The notes under the pieces: model-generated
Databases searched by the model: none
What the model saw: only the letters and a program-made list of their open reading frames with translations
Told to the model about the DNA's origin: nothing
In this document: piece by piece, positions 26,675 through 35,056 of the stretch
Layout of the letters: the number at the start of each line of letters is the position of its first letter
Position numbering within the stretch: the stretch's first letter is position 1
Translations under genes and position numbers: made by a program
Assembly: GCA_050729115.1 (NCBI GenBank)
Contig: JBOHKK010000001.1
Location: 1 to 64,000 of the forward strand
Length of the DNA stretch: 64,000 nucleotides
DNA from: JBKPNX01 sp050729115
Lineage (GTDB): Bacteria > Pseudomonadota > Alphaproteobacteria > Geminicoccales > Geminicoccaceae
Direction: 5' to 3'

Positions 26675-27070
26675 ATGCGGCGTGGTGAGCTGGCGGAGCG
26701 GAGCGGCTGCAACATCGAGACGGTCAGGTTCTACGAGAAGCAGGGGCTGCTGCCGGCTCCGCCGCGCACGGCCGGCGGTCACCGCGACTATGCTTTCGAG
26801 CACCTGAAGCGGCTCACCTTCATCCGTCGCTCGCGTGAGCTCGGCTTCACGCTTGGAGAAGTGCGCAGTCTGCTCGGGCTGGTCGATGGCGGTGACTGGA
26901 CTTGCGCTGAGGTCAGGGCGATGACCCTGGAACACCTCGCGGACGTCCGGCGCAAGATCGCCGACCTCGAGCGGCTCGCTCGAATCCTCGAAGAGATGGC
27001 GGCGCGGTGCGAGGGCGGCGCCGTACCCGAGTGCCCGATCGTCGACGCCCTCTTACAGGATCCTCTCTAA
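26675..27070 (+). CDS. merR: Mercury-responsive regulator MerR (copy 1)
   Basis: MerR-family activator of 131 residues, divergent from merT. It has the helix-turn-helix start MRRGELAERSGCNIETVRFYE, the second wing region, a long dimer helix, and the three cysteines expected of Hg sensors: one in DWTCAEV near residue 79 and two in RCEGGAVPECPIV. The two C-terminal cysteines are separated by seven residues, one fewer than in Tn501-type MerR. It probably represses itself and controls merTP through the shared promoter. Confidence 0.93.
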   Translation: MRRGELAERSGCNIETVRFYEKQGLLPAPPRTAGGHRDYAFEHLKRLTFIRRSRELGFTLGEVRSLLGLVDGGDWTCAEVRAMTLEHLADVRRKIADLERLARILEEMAARCEGGAVPECPIVDALLQDPL

Positions 27071-27199
27071 ACCACTTCGTGGCATTCCCTGCGCCTGCGG
27101 CGGCTGCCAGCATATCTACGGAGTTCGAGCTGAGCGCTCTGGAGGGATCGCCGCCGGTGGCCATTCTTCGCGATGCCTCCGTTGGCTTTGCTGAGCTGC

Positions 27200-29653
27200 T
27201 CAGGCAGGCTGTGGCGCCGCCTCCCCGACCGGGCGGCCGACACTCAGGATGGCGTCAAAGAACAGCCGCGGGCGGCCCCAGAGCGAGTTGAAGAAGATCG
27301 TGGTCACGCTGACCGCCATCGCCGCCATCGCCCAGACCGGGTAGAGCAGCCCGGTCGCGGCGATCGGGATGCCGATGCCGTTGAACATGAAGGCGAGCGT
27401 CACGTTCTGCACCATCTTGCGGTAGCCGCGCCGGCTGGTCTCGTAGGCGAGGGGCAGCGCGTCGAGCCGGTTCGACAGGATGATGATATCGGCCGAATCG
27501 ATCGCGATGTCGGTGCCGCCGCCCATGGCGATGCCGATATCGGCCTGCATCAGCGCCGGCGCGTCGTTGATCCCGTCGCCGACCATCGCCACCCGGCCGC
27601 CGCCCTGGAGTCGGCGCACGATCTCGGCCTTCTGATCCGGCAGCACGCCCGCGTGAACCTCCTCGATCCCAGCCTCCTGCGCAATGCGCCGCGCTGCGCG
27701 CTCATTATCACCCGTGAGCAGCACGGTCCTGAGCCCGGCCTTGCGCAGCGTGGCGACCGTCTCGACGGCATCCGGTCTCAGTCCGTCCCCTAGGGCAAGG
27801 AGCCCCAGGGCGCGCCCGTCGCGGCCGACCGCGATCACCGTCCGCCCGGCATGCTCGAGCGCGCTGATCCGCTCGGTGAGGGGCGCGAGATCGATGCCGC
27901 GATCGGCCACGAACGTCGGGCTGCCAACCACGACCTCACCGCTGTCGATGCGGGCGATGACGCCCTGGCCCGGGACCGCCTCGAAGGAGTCGACGTCCGG
28001 GGGAACCACGCCGCGATCGAACGCGGTCCTGACCACCGCCTGTGCCAGAGGATGCTCGGAGGACGCCTCGGCGGCCGCCGCGACGCCGAGAAGGTCGTTC
28101 TCGCCGCCATCGAGCGTTTCGATCTCCTGAACGACCGGACGCCCTTCGGTGAGCGTGCCCGTCTTGTCCAGGATGACGGTGCGCACCAGACGGAACCCCT
28201 GGAACGCCTCGCCGGTGCGCATCAGAATGCCGTGCTCGGCGGCCTCGCCGGCGCCGCGCACGATCGACAGCGGCGCCGAGATGCCGACCGCGCAGGGATA
28301 GCCCATGACCAGGACGCTCAGGCCGGCGAACACCGCCCGCTCGACGTCCGGCTGTCCCGCGAAGAGCCAGGAGCCGAAGAACCAGGCGATGAAGGCCAGG
28401 CCCGAAAGTGCCAGAACGGTCGGCGTATAGACGCGCAGCACCCGGTCGACCAGATGCAGGAGCCCGGGCTTGAGCGCCCGGGCGTCTTCGACCTCGCGGA
28501 TGACCTTGTGCAGAAAGCTTTCCTCGCCGACCGCGGTCACCTTCACCAGAAGCGTACCGGTGCCGTTGATCGAGCCGCCGATCACCGCGTCGCCTTCCTG
28601 CTTCTCGACCGGGATCGGCTCGCCGGTGACGAGCGCCTGGTCCACGGCCGAATGGCCGCTGACCACCTGCCCGTCGACGGGGACGCGCTCGCCCGGGCGG
28701 ATCCGCACCAGGTCTCCCACGACCACCGCCTCGATCGGCACCTCCAGCTCTTCGCCGTCGCGCTCGACCCGGGCGGTCTCCGGCTGCAGGTCCAGCAGCC
28801 GCTTCACCGCCTGGGAGCTTCGCGTTTTCACGATCAGCGACAGCCACTCGGAGAAGATGTGGTAGGTGGTGATCAGCACCGAGACGGCGAAGAACGCTGC
28901 GGTCGGATAGTTGGGCGGAGCGAAGATCAGTCCGATGAGGCCACCGACGAGGCCGGCGAAGGCGCCGGCTTCGAGCAGTACGTGCTGATTGAGGATGCCC
29001 CGGCGCAGCGCCTGGACGGCCATGACCAAGATGTGCTGTCCGACGACGAACACCAGCGTGACCGCCAGCGCTGCCGCCAGCCAGGGGATTGCTTGGCCGA
29101 GCAGGCCTTGCTGCTTGAGGAGCAGCAACCCCAGCGCTACCGCGCTCACGCCCACAGCGCCGCCTACCGCCGTCCAAAGGCCACGCGCCCGCAGGACGAG
29201 GAAGATGAAGCCCAAGAGACTGGCGATCACGATGCCGTGCAAAAGGATCGTGGGGGCGGCGGTGAAGTTGCCGATCAGTGCGATGGTGAGGAGGCTGAAG
29301 GCGGTGGCGATCAGGAAGCGACGGCCTTCCCGCACCAGATCCTGCTCCTCCTCCTCGAACGGCCGGACCTTGCGCGGGTCATGGATCGTATAGCCGATGT
29401 CGCGGAGGGTCTGCAGCAGCGCCTCGGCGCGGATGACGGCGGGGTCGAACTCGACCAGCGTCTGCTCATGCGTCAGGCTCACGGCGACCCTATCGACGCC
29501 GGGCAGGCGCCCGAGCGCCTTCTCGATCGTGCCGGTGCAGAGCGAGCAGTGCAGCCCGCCGATGCGGGCGCGGATACGCGTCCGGTTCGGGCGGCTCGCT
29601 GGCTCCTCGCTCCATGGGCGGTGAATTGGCTCGGACACTGCTGCCGTGCTCAT
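27200..29653 (-). CDS. P1B-type heavy-metal ATPase with YPC motif
   Basis: Heavy-metal-transporting P-type ATPase of 817 residues from the ATG at 29653, which has GGAGGT upstream (longer in-frame starts lack this). It has an N-terminal HMA domain with GLHCSLCTGTIEKAL, eight helices, the phosphorylation motif DKTGTLTEG, and the hinge GDGINDAPALMQ. The intramembrane metal motif is YPC (LVMGYPCAVGISAP) instead of CPC, CPH or SPC. It lies beside MerR2, a CcdA-like protein and an HMA chaperone, and has its own MerR-type operator. An exporter of Hg(II) or another soft metal is plausible, but the ion is not shown by sequence. Confidence 0.88.
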   Translation of the reverse strand: MSTAAVSEPIHRPWSEEPASRPNRTRIRARIGGLHCSLCTGTIEKALGRLPGVDRVAVSLTHEQTLVEFDPAVIRAEALLQTLRDIGYTIHDPRKVRPFEEEEQDLVREGRRFLIATAFSLLTIALIGNFTAAPTILLHGIVIASLLGFIFLVLRARGLWTAVGGAVGVSAVALGLLLLKQQGLLGQAIPWLAAALAVTLVFVVGQHILVMAVQALRRGILNQHVLLEAGAFAGLVGGLIGLIFAPPNYPTAAFFAVSVLITTYHIFSEWLSLIVKTRSSQAVKRLLDLQPETARVERDGEELEVPIEAVVVGDLVRIRPGERVPVDGQVVSGHSAVDQALVTGEPIPVEKQEGDAVIGGSINGTGTLLVKVTAVGEESFLHKVIREVEDARALKPGLLHLVDRVLRVYTPTVLALSGLAFIAWFFGSWLFAGQPDVERAVFAGLSVLVMGYPCAVGISAPLSIVRGAGEAAEHGILMRTGEAFQGFRLVRTVILDKTGTLTEGRPVVQEIETLDGGENDLLGVAAAAEASSEHPLAQAVVRTAFDRGVVPPDVDSFEAVPGQGVIARIDSGEVVVGSPTFVADRGIDLAPLTERISALEHAGRTVIAVGRDGRALGLLALGDGLRPDAVETVATLRKAGLRTVLLTGDNERAARRIAQEAGIEEVHAGVLPDQKAEIVRRLQGGGRVAMVGDGINDAPALMQADIGIAMGGGTDIAIDSADIIILSNRLDALPLAYETSRRGYRKMVQNVTLAFMFNGIGIPIAATGLLYPVWAMAAMAVSVTTIFFNSLWGRPRLFFDAILSVGRPVGEAAPQPA

Positions 29654-29712
29654 TGCTGAGACCTCCGGTTCCAAACCGTGGTCGGCGAACCCGCCGACAT
29701 CGATCGAATTGA

Positions 29713-29743
29713 ATGTGGGGTCCCTACCTACATACGGAGTCAA
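29713..29743 (-). promoter_or_regulatory. MerR-type operator before the YPC ATPase
   Basis: On the minus strand: TTGACT (29743-29738), 19-base spacer, then CCACAT as a weak -10. The 18-base dyad TCCGTA-TGTAGG-TAGGGA (29738-29721) is close to the classical mer operator TCCGTA-CATGAG-TACGGA. It is about 60 bases upstream of the ATPase start and separates that gene from the CcdA-like gene. Confidence 0.65.
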
Positions 29744-29780
29744 GCTCTCTTGCTTCGCTGAACGGCGGTGTTTGCGCGCG

Positions 29781-30455
29781 CTACGCCTTGATGTCGACGA
29801 GCAGGCCGAAGCCGATCGACCAGAGGCCCAACGCGATCAGCAGCAAGCCCGTCCAGAACGGCAGCCGCCTCGACAGTCTCGCCAGCCAGTCGAGCATCCG
29901 CCGCGCCGGCTCGAGGAGCACCGCCAGGACGAGGGGCAGAGAGAGCGCGAAGCCGAAGAGCCCGAGAGAGACGAACCCGGCGGCGAGCGTCGCGCCGGCG
30001 ACGCCGCCGGCCGCCGCCGTGCCAAGCAGGGCGAAGATCAAGGGCGCTGCGCACGCCGGGATGTTGAGGCCGAACAGGACGCCCAGACCCGTGGAGCCGC
30101 CTACCCCGGAGATCCGGTCCAGGCGAGGCCCCAAGGAGATCATCAAGACGTTCGCCCTGCCCGCGAGGTAGATGGCCCCGATCGCGACATAGACCGCGCC
30201 GAGACCGATCCAGGCGCCCTTCTGGAGGCCCAGGAACATCGCGCCGACCACGACCGCCAGCATCCCCAGCGCCCCGATGAAGAGCGCGCGGGCGGCGGCA
30301 AACGCCATGACCTGCGCGAGCTTGGCCGCCGCCGTCCTGCCCTCGAGATACTTAATGAACACCAGGCTCGATCCGATCGAGCACGGCTCGATAAAGCCCA
30401 ACAGGCCGAGCCCGATCGGCAGCACCACAAGGTTGATCAGCCCGAAGTCGGTCAC
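29781..30455 (-). CDS. CcdA/DsbD-like membrane protein
   Basis: Integral membrane protein of 224 residues with six helices, of the cytochrome c biogenesis/DsbD membrane-domain type that moves reducing equivalents across the inner membrane. The conserved Pro-Cys sites are present: GFIEPCSIGSSLVF near residue 24 and LNIPACAAPLIF near residue 135. It overlaps the HMA gene by 4 bases. In this metal context it may keep a periplasmic Cys metal site reduced, or transport metal through its Cys pair; which one is inference. Confidence 0.82.
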   Translation of the reverse strand: MTDFGLINLVVLPIGLGLLGFIEPCSIGSSLVFIKYLEGRTAAAKLAQVMAFAAARALFIGALGMLAVVVGAMFLGLQKGAWIGLGAVYVAIGAIYLAGRANVLMISLGPRLDRISGVGGSTGLGVLFGLNIPACAAPLIFALLGTAAAGGVAGATLAAGFVSLGLFGFALSLPLVLAVLLEPARRMLDWLARLSRRLPFWTGLLLIALGLWSIGFGLLVDIKA

Positions 30456-30670
30456 GGCTTACGAGCCGGAACCCGATAGCCACCCTTTTCGATCACCCTG
30501 ACCAACTGGTCTTCGCTGGCGGTCTGCGGGTCATAGAGGATTCGCGCCCGGCGGTCCTTGTAGGAAATCTCGGCGGCCCGTACGCCCGGCTGCGCATCGA
30601 TCAGAGCTTTGATCGTCTCAGCGCAACCCCCGCAGTGCATGCCTTCGATCGTGAGCGTGACGGATTTCAT
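30452..30670 (-). CDS. Single HMA-domain metal chaperone
   Basis: Cytoplasmic heavy-metal-associated domain protein of 72 residues with the motif IEGMHCGGCAETIKAL and no signal peptide. By fold it is like CopZ or a soluble MerP. It overlaps merR2 upstream (4 bases) and the CcdA-like gene downstream (4 bases), so the three are translationally coupled. It probably delivers metal to the ATPase. Confidence 0.88.
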   Translation of the reverse strand: MKSVTLTIEGMHCGGCAETIKALIDAQPGVRAAEISYKDRRARILYDPQTASEDQLVRVIEKGGYRVPARKP

Positions 30671-31122
30671 GTCAGTGCTCCGTCGTGTGCTTGAGAAGCG
30701 CTCCTCGACCGCGGTTGCCGGACGACCTCGAGCGCTTCAAGGATCGTGCACGCCCGCAGCGCCCCGTGACCCGGGCACGCCGCGATGATGTCTTCGAGGG
30801 CGCCACGAATCCGCTCCAGCTCGGCGATCTTCCGATGGACTTCCTTGACCTTCGCCGTGGCTCTTTCGCGCACGTCCCTGCAATCGGCCGAAGGATCTGC
30901 CCGCAGCGACAGCAGTTCTTTGATCTCGCGCAGCGAGAAGCCGATCTGCTGGGCCTGCCGGACGAACTGGATTCGCCTCACCGTATCGGTCGAGTAAACC
31001 CGATAGCCGGCGCCATCGGGCTTCGGCGGCTGCTCGATCAGCCCGCGCCGCTCGTAAAAGCGAATCGTCTCGACGCCGACGCCCGCCGCCCGGGCCGCCT
31101 TGCCAATCGTCACTGCTTTCAT
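30667..31122 (-). CDS. merR: Mercury-type MerR regulator (copy 2)
   Basis: MerR-family regulator of 151 residues, starting MKAVTIGKAARAAGVGVE at the ATG at 31122. Like Tn501 MerR it has a Cys in SADCRDVRE and two C-terminal cysteines separated by eight residues in ACPGHGALRACTIL, the Hg(II) trigonal site. It leads the unit merR2-HMA-CcdA-like, in the same direction as these genes instead of divergent, with a MerR-type promoter just before it. Confidence 0.92.
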   Translation of the reverse strand: MKAVTIGKAARAAGVGVETIRFYERRGLIEQPPKPDGAGYRVYSTDTVRRIQFVRQAQQIGFSLREIKELLSLRADPSADCRDVRERATAKVKEVHRKIAELERIRGALEDIIAACPGHGALRACTILEALEVVRQPRSRSASQAHDGALT

Positions 31123-31156
31123 CGTCTGTTCTCGACCGTTCACGCACCCCGCTCCT

Positions 31157-31187
31157 GATATAGGGTCCGTATCATGGTCCGGAGCAA
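31157..31187 (-). promoter_or_regulatory. MerR-type promoter before merR2
   Basis: On the minus strand: TTGCTC (31187-31182), 19-base spacer with the imperfect 18-base dyad TCCGGACCATGATACGGA, then TATATC (31162-31157). The distance and dyad length equal those of the classical mer operator. Transcription would run into merR2 35 bases further on, so this unit is probably auto-regulated. Confidence 0.75.
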
Positions 31188-31218
31188 GCGGGCGGCGTGG
31201 ACCGCATATCCCTTGAAA

Positions 31219-31386
31219 TCAACGCACGAAAAATGCCACCGCCGTCTTCGAGGCAATCGTTGCGTCCAGAAGCCGTCCGTCTCGAACGTGGATCACGCGG
31301 TCCGCCAGCCGGGCCAGGTCTTCCGCGTGCGTCACCACGAGCACTGTCCGCTCCGTCAAGATTTCCGGCAGAAGCCCGTAGATCAT
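31219..31386 (-). pseudogene. C-terminal remnant of an ABC transporter ATPase
   Basis: A 55-codon stretch reading MIYGLLPEILTERTVLVVTH, then AEDLARLADRVIHVRDGRLL. It contains the switch histidine and D-loop region that end ABC ATPase domains, but Walker A, the signature motif and Walker B are gone. It lies in a 650-base region (31.15-31.77 kb) where I find no other gene. The remainder of that region, to 31772, shows no coding or repeat signal that I trust. Confidence 0.65.
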
Positions 31387-31772
31387 CTGACCGGATCGCG
31401 AATTGAGATTGCTTCTGCCGACTCAGCCGGATCGGCCTTTGGGCCGAGGCGATGCAGGTCGCAGCGGCTATAAACGATGTCAGCTCGACGGCGGGTGGAT
31501 GGCGCTCGGCCAGGAAGCGCCTGGCTTTGCGCAGTGAAGGCGGCGCCCTCCCGCGATCGCCGGGGCGAGGCGCTGGAGCAAGCCTATAGTGACTTCGATG
31601 ATGTTCTCTCAGGCGGTGACGTGAGTGAACGGCGGCGTCGCCGTCGCGCTGGCGCTTGGCTGGGCGCAGATCGCCGTCGCAGCAGCTGCCGATCGCGTCA
31701 TCCGGCCGTCGGACGGAGCACGGGCCGGAAGCGGCCCATTTGAGCAAGCGGACATCCGCCCGGTACGGCGGA

Positions 31773-32333
31773 TCAGGCGTAGGCCTCATCGCAGCGCCGG
31801 GCGGCCACTCGTAGCGTCAGCGCCGTCCCCGCCAGCAGGAAGACGAACGCCGCCGGGATCATCAGCCCCATGAGCGTGACCAGCGATGCCGTGACCTGAA
31901 CGCCCAGCAGGACGAACAGCATGGGCGCGCAGCACGCGCTGCCTGCGAGCAGCCCCGGCAGACCCGCAAGCACCCCCGTAGCCGGCCTGAGGCCGCAGGC
32001 GACGGCGCAGCGTCGGGCGATGCGCACCAGTGCGATCTGGCATCCGGTGAGCAGGCCGAGCGCCAGGCCGATGGCGATGTTCATCGGCGAGATCAGCCAC
32101 ACCAGGTAAGGCGTCTCCAGGATCGCCACCGCCTCGAACTGGAAAGGCGCCCGCTCGCGCAGGAGCAGACTCTCCCAGTTCGGCACTATGAAAATCGAGG
32201 TCGGGCGAGAGGCACCATCGATCGTCAGATCAGCCACGGCGATCTGGAACACCGCCAGATATACCAGTGCGATGCCCCAGACGAGGACTTGGCTGGCCGG
32301 GTCGGTGAGAAGACGCCGCAGGATCTCACTCAT
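31773..32333 (-). CDS. Polytopic membrane protein
   Basis: Membrane protein of 186 residues with about five helices, starting MSEILRRLLTDPASQ at the ATG at 32333. A Cys pair occurs in LLAGSACCAPMLFVLLG near residue 135, reminiscent of metal or electron carriers such as MauE or DoxX-type proteins, but I do not assign a family. It overlaps the DUF3179 gene by 8 bases and is co-transcribed with it. Confidence 0.7.
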   Translation of the reverse strand: MSEILRRLLTDPASQVLVWGIALVYLAVFQIAVADLTIDGASRPTSIFIVPNWESLLLRERAPFQFEAVAILETPYLVWLISPMNIAIGLALGLLTGCQIALVRIARRCAVACGLRPATGVLAGLPGLLAGSACCAPMLFVLLGVQVTASLVTLMGLMIPAAFVFLLAGTALTLRVAARRCDEAYA

Positions 32334-33387
32334 GAACTGCCGTCTCGGGATAGAAGGCCGCCCAGGCGAACCACATCGCCTGGAAGGCATTTACTGGCTC
32401 GAGGGCATCGCCACCGGACCAGGAGACATTGTAGGGACCGGCGCCGTCGATCTGCGCGTCTGCCTTCGTGCGTCCGCGGAAGACGTAGCCGGTGTCGAGA
32501 ATCTTGTCGTAGAGAGCCGTGAAGACCTCGCCGTTCGCCTTGAGCTCCAGCCGACCGGCCGCGCGCAGGCTCCCGAGTCTAACGGCGACCGCTGCATCCC
32601 GGGTGCGTGCGCCGATGAAATCGGATTTTGGCGGGGAGCGGCGGTCGTCGTGCATCAGCGGGAACATCGTGCTGCTGTCCGGCTCGTAATAGCCCGAGGG
32701 CGGGTTGTAGGCGCCGTACGGGTCGCGATGGTAGTTGCGCGCAAAGCCCGTATCGGTAGACAGCACCTCCGTGTCGGGATAGGCGGCTCGCCAGCGCTGC
32801 CAAGTGGTCCAGACCACAGGTCGTTCGACCAGTGCCGTGCCGCGGTGCGGGCCGCGGATGCCGATCGCGAGCACCTGCGGGAACCAGGTATCGGTGTCGC
32901 GGTCGTACATGATCAGGTTGCTGTTCACCAGCCGGCCGGAGACCCCAAACTCTGTCTGTGCGCGCTCGAAGGCGAGTGCCGTGCCGGTCAGCGGGCAGTA
33001 GGTCACGGCAAGCCCGAGGCCGCCCACGGTGTCGTTCACGATCTCATGCCAAACCACGACGCGCTGCGGATAGGCGCGGGCGACCCCGTTCTCGACCAGC
33101 CCGAACACGATGTCGCCGCCGTCGAGGTAACCGTCAGCATCCGCCGCCGTCCAGAATTTGGGGTGGTCAATGGCGGGGATCCCGTCCTTACCGGGGCCGC
33201 CCGACAGCTTGGCGTTGTCGTAGTCCTGCGGCTGCGACGGCATCAGGCGTCCTCCGGGGAGCGTGGGGTACGGGGCCGCACCACTCGCAGCCATCGTGGC
33301 GAGAGGCAAGCCGGCCAGCGACGCCCAGGAGGCCAGGCCGGCCGCGCGACCCATCAGCACCCGGCGTGTCAGATCCTCATGAATCAT
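32326..33387 (-). CDS. DUF3179-domain exported protein
   Basis: Protein of 353 residues with an N-terminal export signal (TRRVLMGRAAGLASWASLAG, a possible Tat signal) and a DUF3179 domain: AYPQRVVVWHEIVND near residue 130, followed by VTYCPLTGTALAFER and TWFPQVLAIG. The conserved YCPLTG motif is a hallmark of this family, whose function is unknown. It precedes and overlaps the gene for a Cys-pair membrane protein, which may be its partner. Confidence 0.85.
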   Translation of the reverse strand: MIHEDLTRRVLMGRAAGLASWASLAGLPLATMAASGAAPYPTLPGGRLMPSQPQDYDNAKLSGGPGKDGIPAIDHPKFWTAADADGYLDGGDIVFGLVENGVARAYPQRVVVWHEIVNDTVGGLGLAVTYCPLTGTALAFERAQTEFGVSGRLVNSNLIMYDRDTDTWFPQVLAIGIRGPHRGTALVERPVVWTTWQRWRAAYPDTEVLSTDTGFARNYHRDPYGAYNPPSGYYEPDSSTMFPLMHDDRRSPPKSDFIGARTRDAAVAVRLGSLRAAGRLELKANGEVFTALYDKILDTGYVFRGRTKADAQIDGAGPYNVSWSGGDALEPVNAFQAMWFAWAAFYPETAVHE

Positions 33388-33790
33388 GTGCGCCTCCGTT
33401 TCACCTCAGCCCCGTCACCACATTTTATGAAGTGCGCCGCTGCTACGCCTCGGCTTGGGCTCCGCTCGATCGAAAAGCTTTGTCGTGATCGCGGCGGTGT
33501 CGAGGCCTTCGGCCGCGTTTCACCAACGCTTTACCGGGCGTGACTGCCCGCCGCCGGTACAACGCCGACGACACTCGGATTCACCTCGTCAGCCGTGCTA
33601 ATGGCGACTGCCGCCACCATAGCGGGTGGGATTGGCATCCTACCTCTGTGATTCTCCCGGCGCGTGGAATGGTGAACTGTAGACGCTGAAAGCCCTGCCC
33701 GCGTGCCCGATTACCTCGTCGAGCTTCGAAGACGCAAACGGCACTGGCCTGGGAGACGTTCGGCTTTGGTTGAACATGGGGGTGGAACGA
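33388..33790. other. Intergenic region, nothing recognised
   Basis: About 400 bases between two divergent genes. Short frames on both strands have no ribosome site and no recognisable motif. The region should hold the promoters of the DUF3179 gene (minus) and of the flavoprotein (plus), but no convincing -35/-10 pair was seen. Confidence 0.4.
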
Positions 33791-34933
33791 GTGAGCACAA
33801 GCAAGCGTGTCGTCCTCCTGGGTGCCGGGCACGCCCACCTCTACGCTCTCAAGCGCGCGCGGGAATTTTCGCGCCGAGGGTATGAACTCGTGGTCGTGGC
33901 GCCCGACGCGTTCTGGTACTCCGGCCTTGCGACCGGCGTGCTCGGCGGCAAGTACGCGCCCGAAATGGACCGGGTGGACGTCGGCGTGCTGGTCGCGCGC
34001 GGCGGCGGCCGCTTCAGGCAAGACAGAGTCGTCGGCGTTGATGTCGCTTCTCACACAGTTCACCTCGAAGCATCGCCGCCACTGTCGTATGACGCGCTCT
34101 CCATCACGCTCGGCAGCTGCCCGCCGCCGATCCCGGCTGCGAGCAAAGCGGTCGGCTGCTATTCGGTGAAGCCGATCCGCCGTCTGTGCGAGCTGCGCGC
34201 CGATCTCGAGACGCGCTTTGACGATCGTCCCGGTCGCCGGGTTCGAGTTGCCGTTGCGGGAGGCGGGGTCACTGCGTGCGAGGTCGCCGCCAACGTCGCG
34301 GCTCTCGCCGAGGCTCGCGGCGGGCGCACCGACGTGACGGTGCTCGCGGGCAGCCGCCTCCTCAAGCAGTTGCCGGATCGGGCGGCGCGCCGCGTGGTCG
34401 GAGCGCTCGAGCGGCGTGGCGTGCGGTTCTACAGTCCCGCGCGGGTGGCGGGTGTCGAGACCGGGCGCGCGATCCTCGAGGATGAGCGCGCGGTCGCTTT
34501 CGATCTGTTCGTGAACGCCACCGGGCTCAGGCCCTCCCCGATCGTCCGCGAGATCGGACTGCCGGTCGACGACGAAGGGGCGCTCCTGGTGGACCACAGC
34601 CTGCGCTCGATCGCCGATCCGACGGTGCACGGTGGTGGCGATTGCATCACGCTTAGCGATGAGAAGCTCGCGAGGATCGGCGTATACGCGATTCGCGAGG
34701 CGCCGGTGCTGTACCGCAATCTGTTGGCCGCGCTCGGAAGCGGTGAAACCACGCGCTTTAAGCCCCAGACCAAGTTCCTCTGGATCATGAACCTGGGCGA
34801 CGGCACCGGCCTTGCCGCCCGCGGCCGGCTATGGTGGCACGGCCGGCTCGCCTTTCGACTCAAGGATTGGATCGACCGCCGGTTCCTGCGCGAATACCAG
34901 CTGGCCGCCGGCGTTGCCGCGCCGCCTGAGTGA
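33791..34933 (+). CDS. FAD-dependent NADH or sulfide:quinone-type oxidoreductase
   Basis: Single-polypeptide flavoprotein of the NDH-2/SQR type, 380 residues. It has the FAD dinucleotide motif VVLLGAGHAHLYAL, a second nucleotide site VAVAGGGVTACEVAANVAAL near residue 150, and a C-terminal NATGLRPSPI and HGGGDCITL segment for the FAD ribityl group. The GTG at 33791 is chosen because GGGGGTGGA lies 5 bases upstream; an ATG at 33776 is an alternative. The lack of the SQR redox Cys pair leans towards an NADH:quinone-type or selenide/thiol-linked enzyme. Confidence 0.8.
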   Translation: MSTSKRVVLLGAGHAHLYALKRAREFSRRGYELVVVAPDAFWYSGLATGVLGGKYAPEMDRVDVGVLVARGGGRFRQDRVVGVDVASHTVHLEASPPLSYDALSITLGSCPPPIPAASKAVGCYSVKPIRRLCELRADLETRFDDRPGRRVRVAVAGGGVTACEVAANVAALAEARGGRTDVTVLAGSRLLKQLPDRAARRVVGALERRGVRFYSPARVAGVETGRAILEDERAVAFDLFVNATGLRPSPIVREIGLPVDDEGALLVDHSLRSIADPTVHGGGDCITLSDEKLARIGVYAIREAPVLYRNLLAALGSGETTRFKPQTKFLWIMNLGDGTGLAARGRLWWHGRLAFRLKDWIDRRFLREYQLAAGVAAPPE

Positions 34934-35056
34934 CTTGAAGCGAAGCCAACGACTCCGCGGCCATTCCCGCTCCTCCGCCGTGGTGTCCTATCCAGCCGCT
35001 CGCTCGCCATGGCGACCGGAGGAAGAAAGCGATCAGCGAATGCATTTGCCGCATCC

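Noticed and set aside
27851..29659. 600-codon plus-strand frame opposite the YPC ATPase
   Set aside because: Composition (Asp, Arg, Gln, His rich) is that of a complement frame; the ATPase motifs lie on the other strand.
31480..31770. Possible small genes in the segment after the ABC fragment
   Set aside because: Only Arg-rich short frames on both strands; no motif, start or repeat structure I could support.
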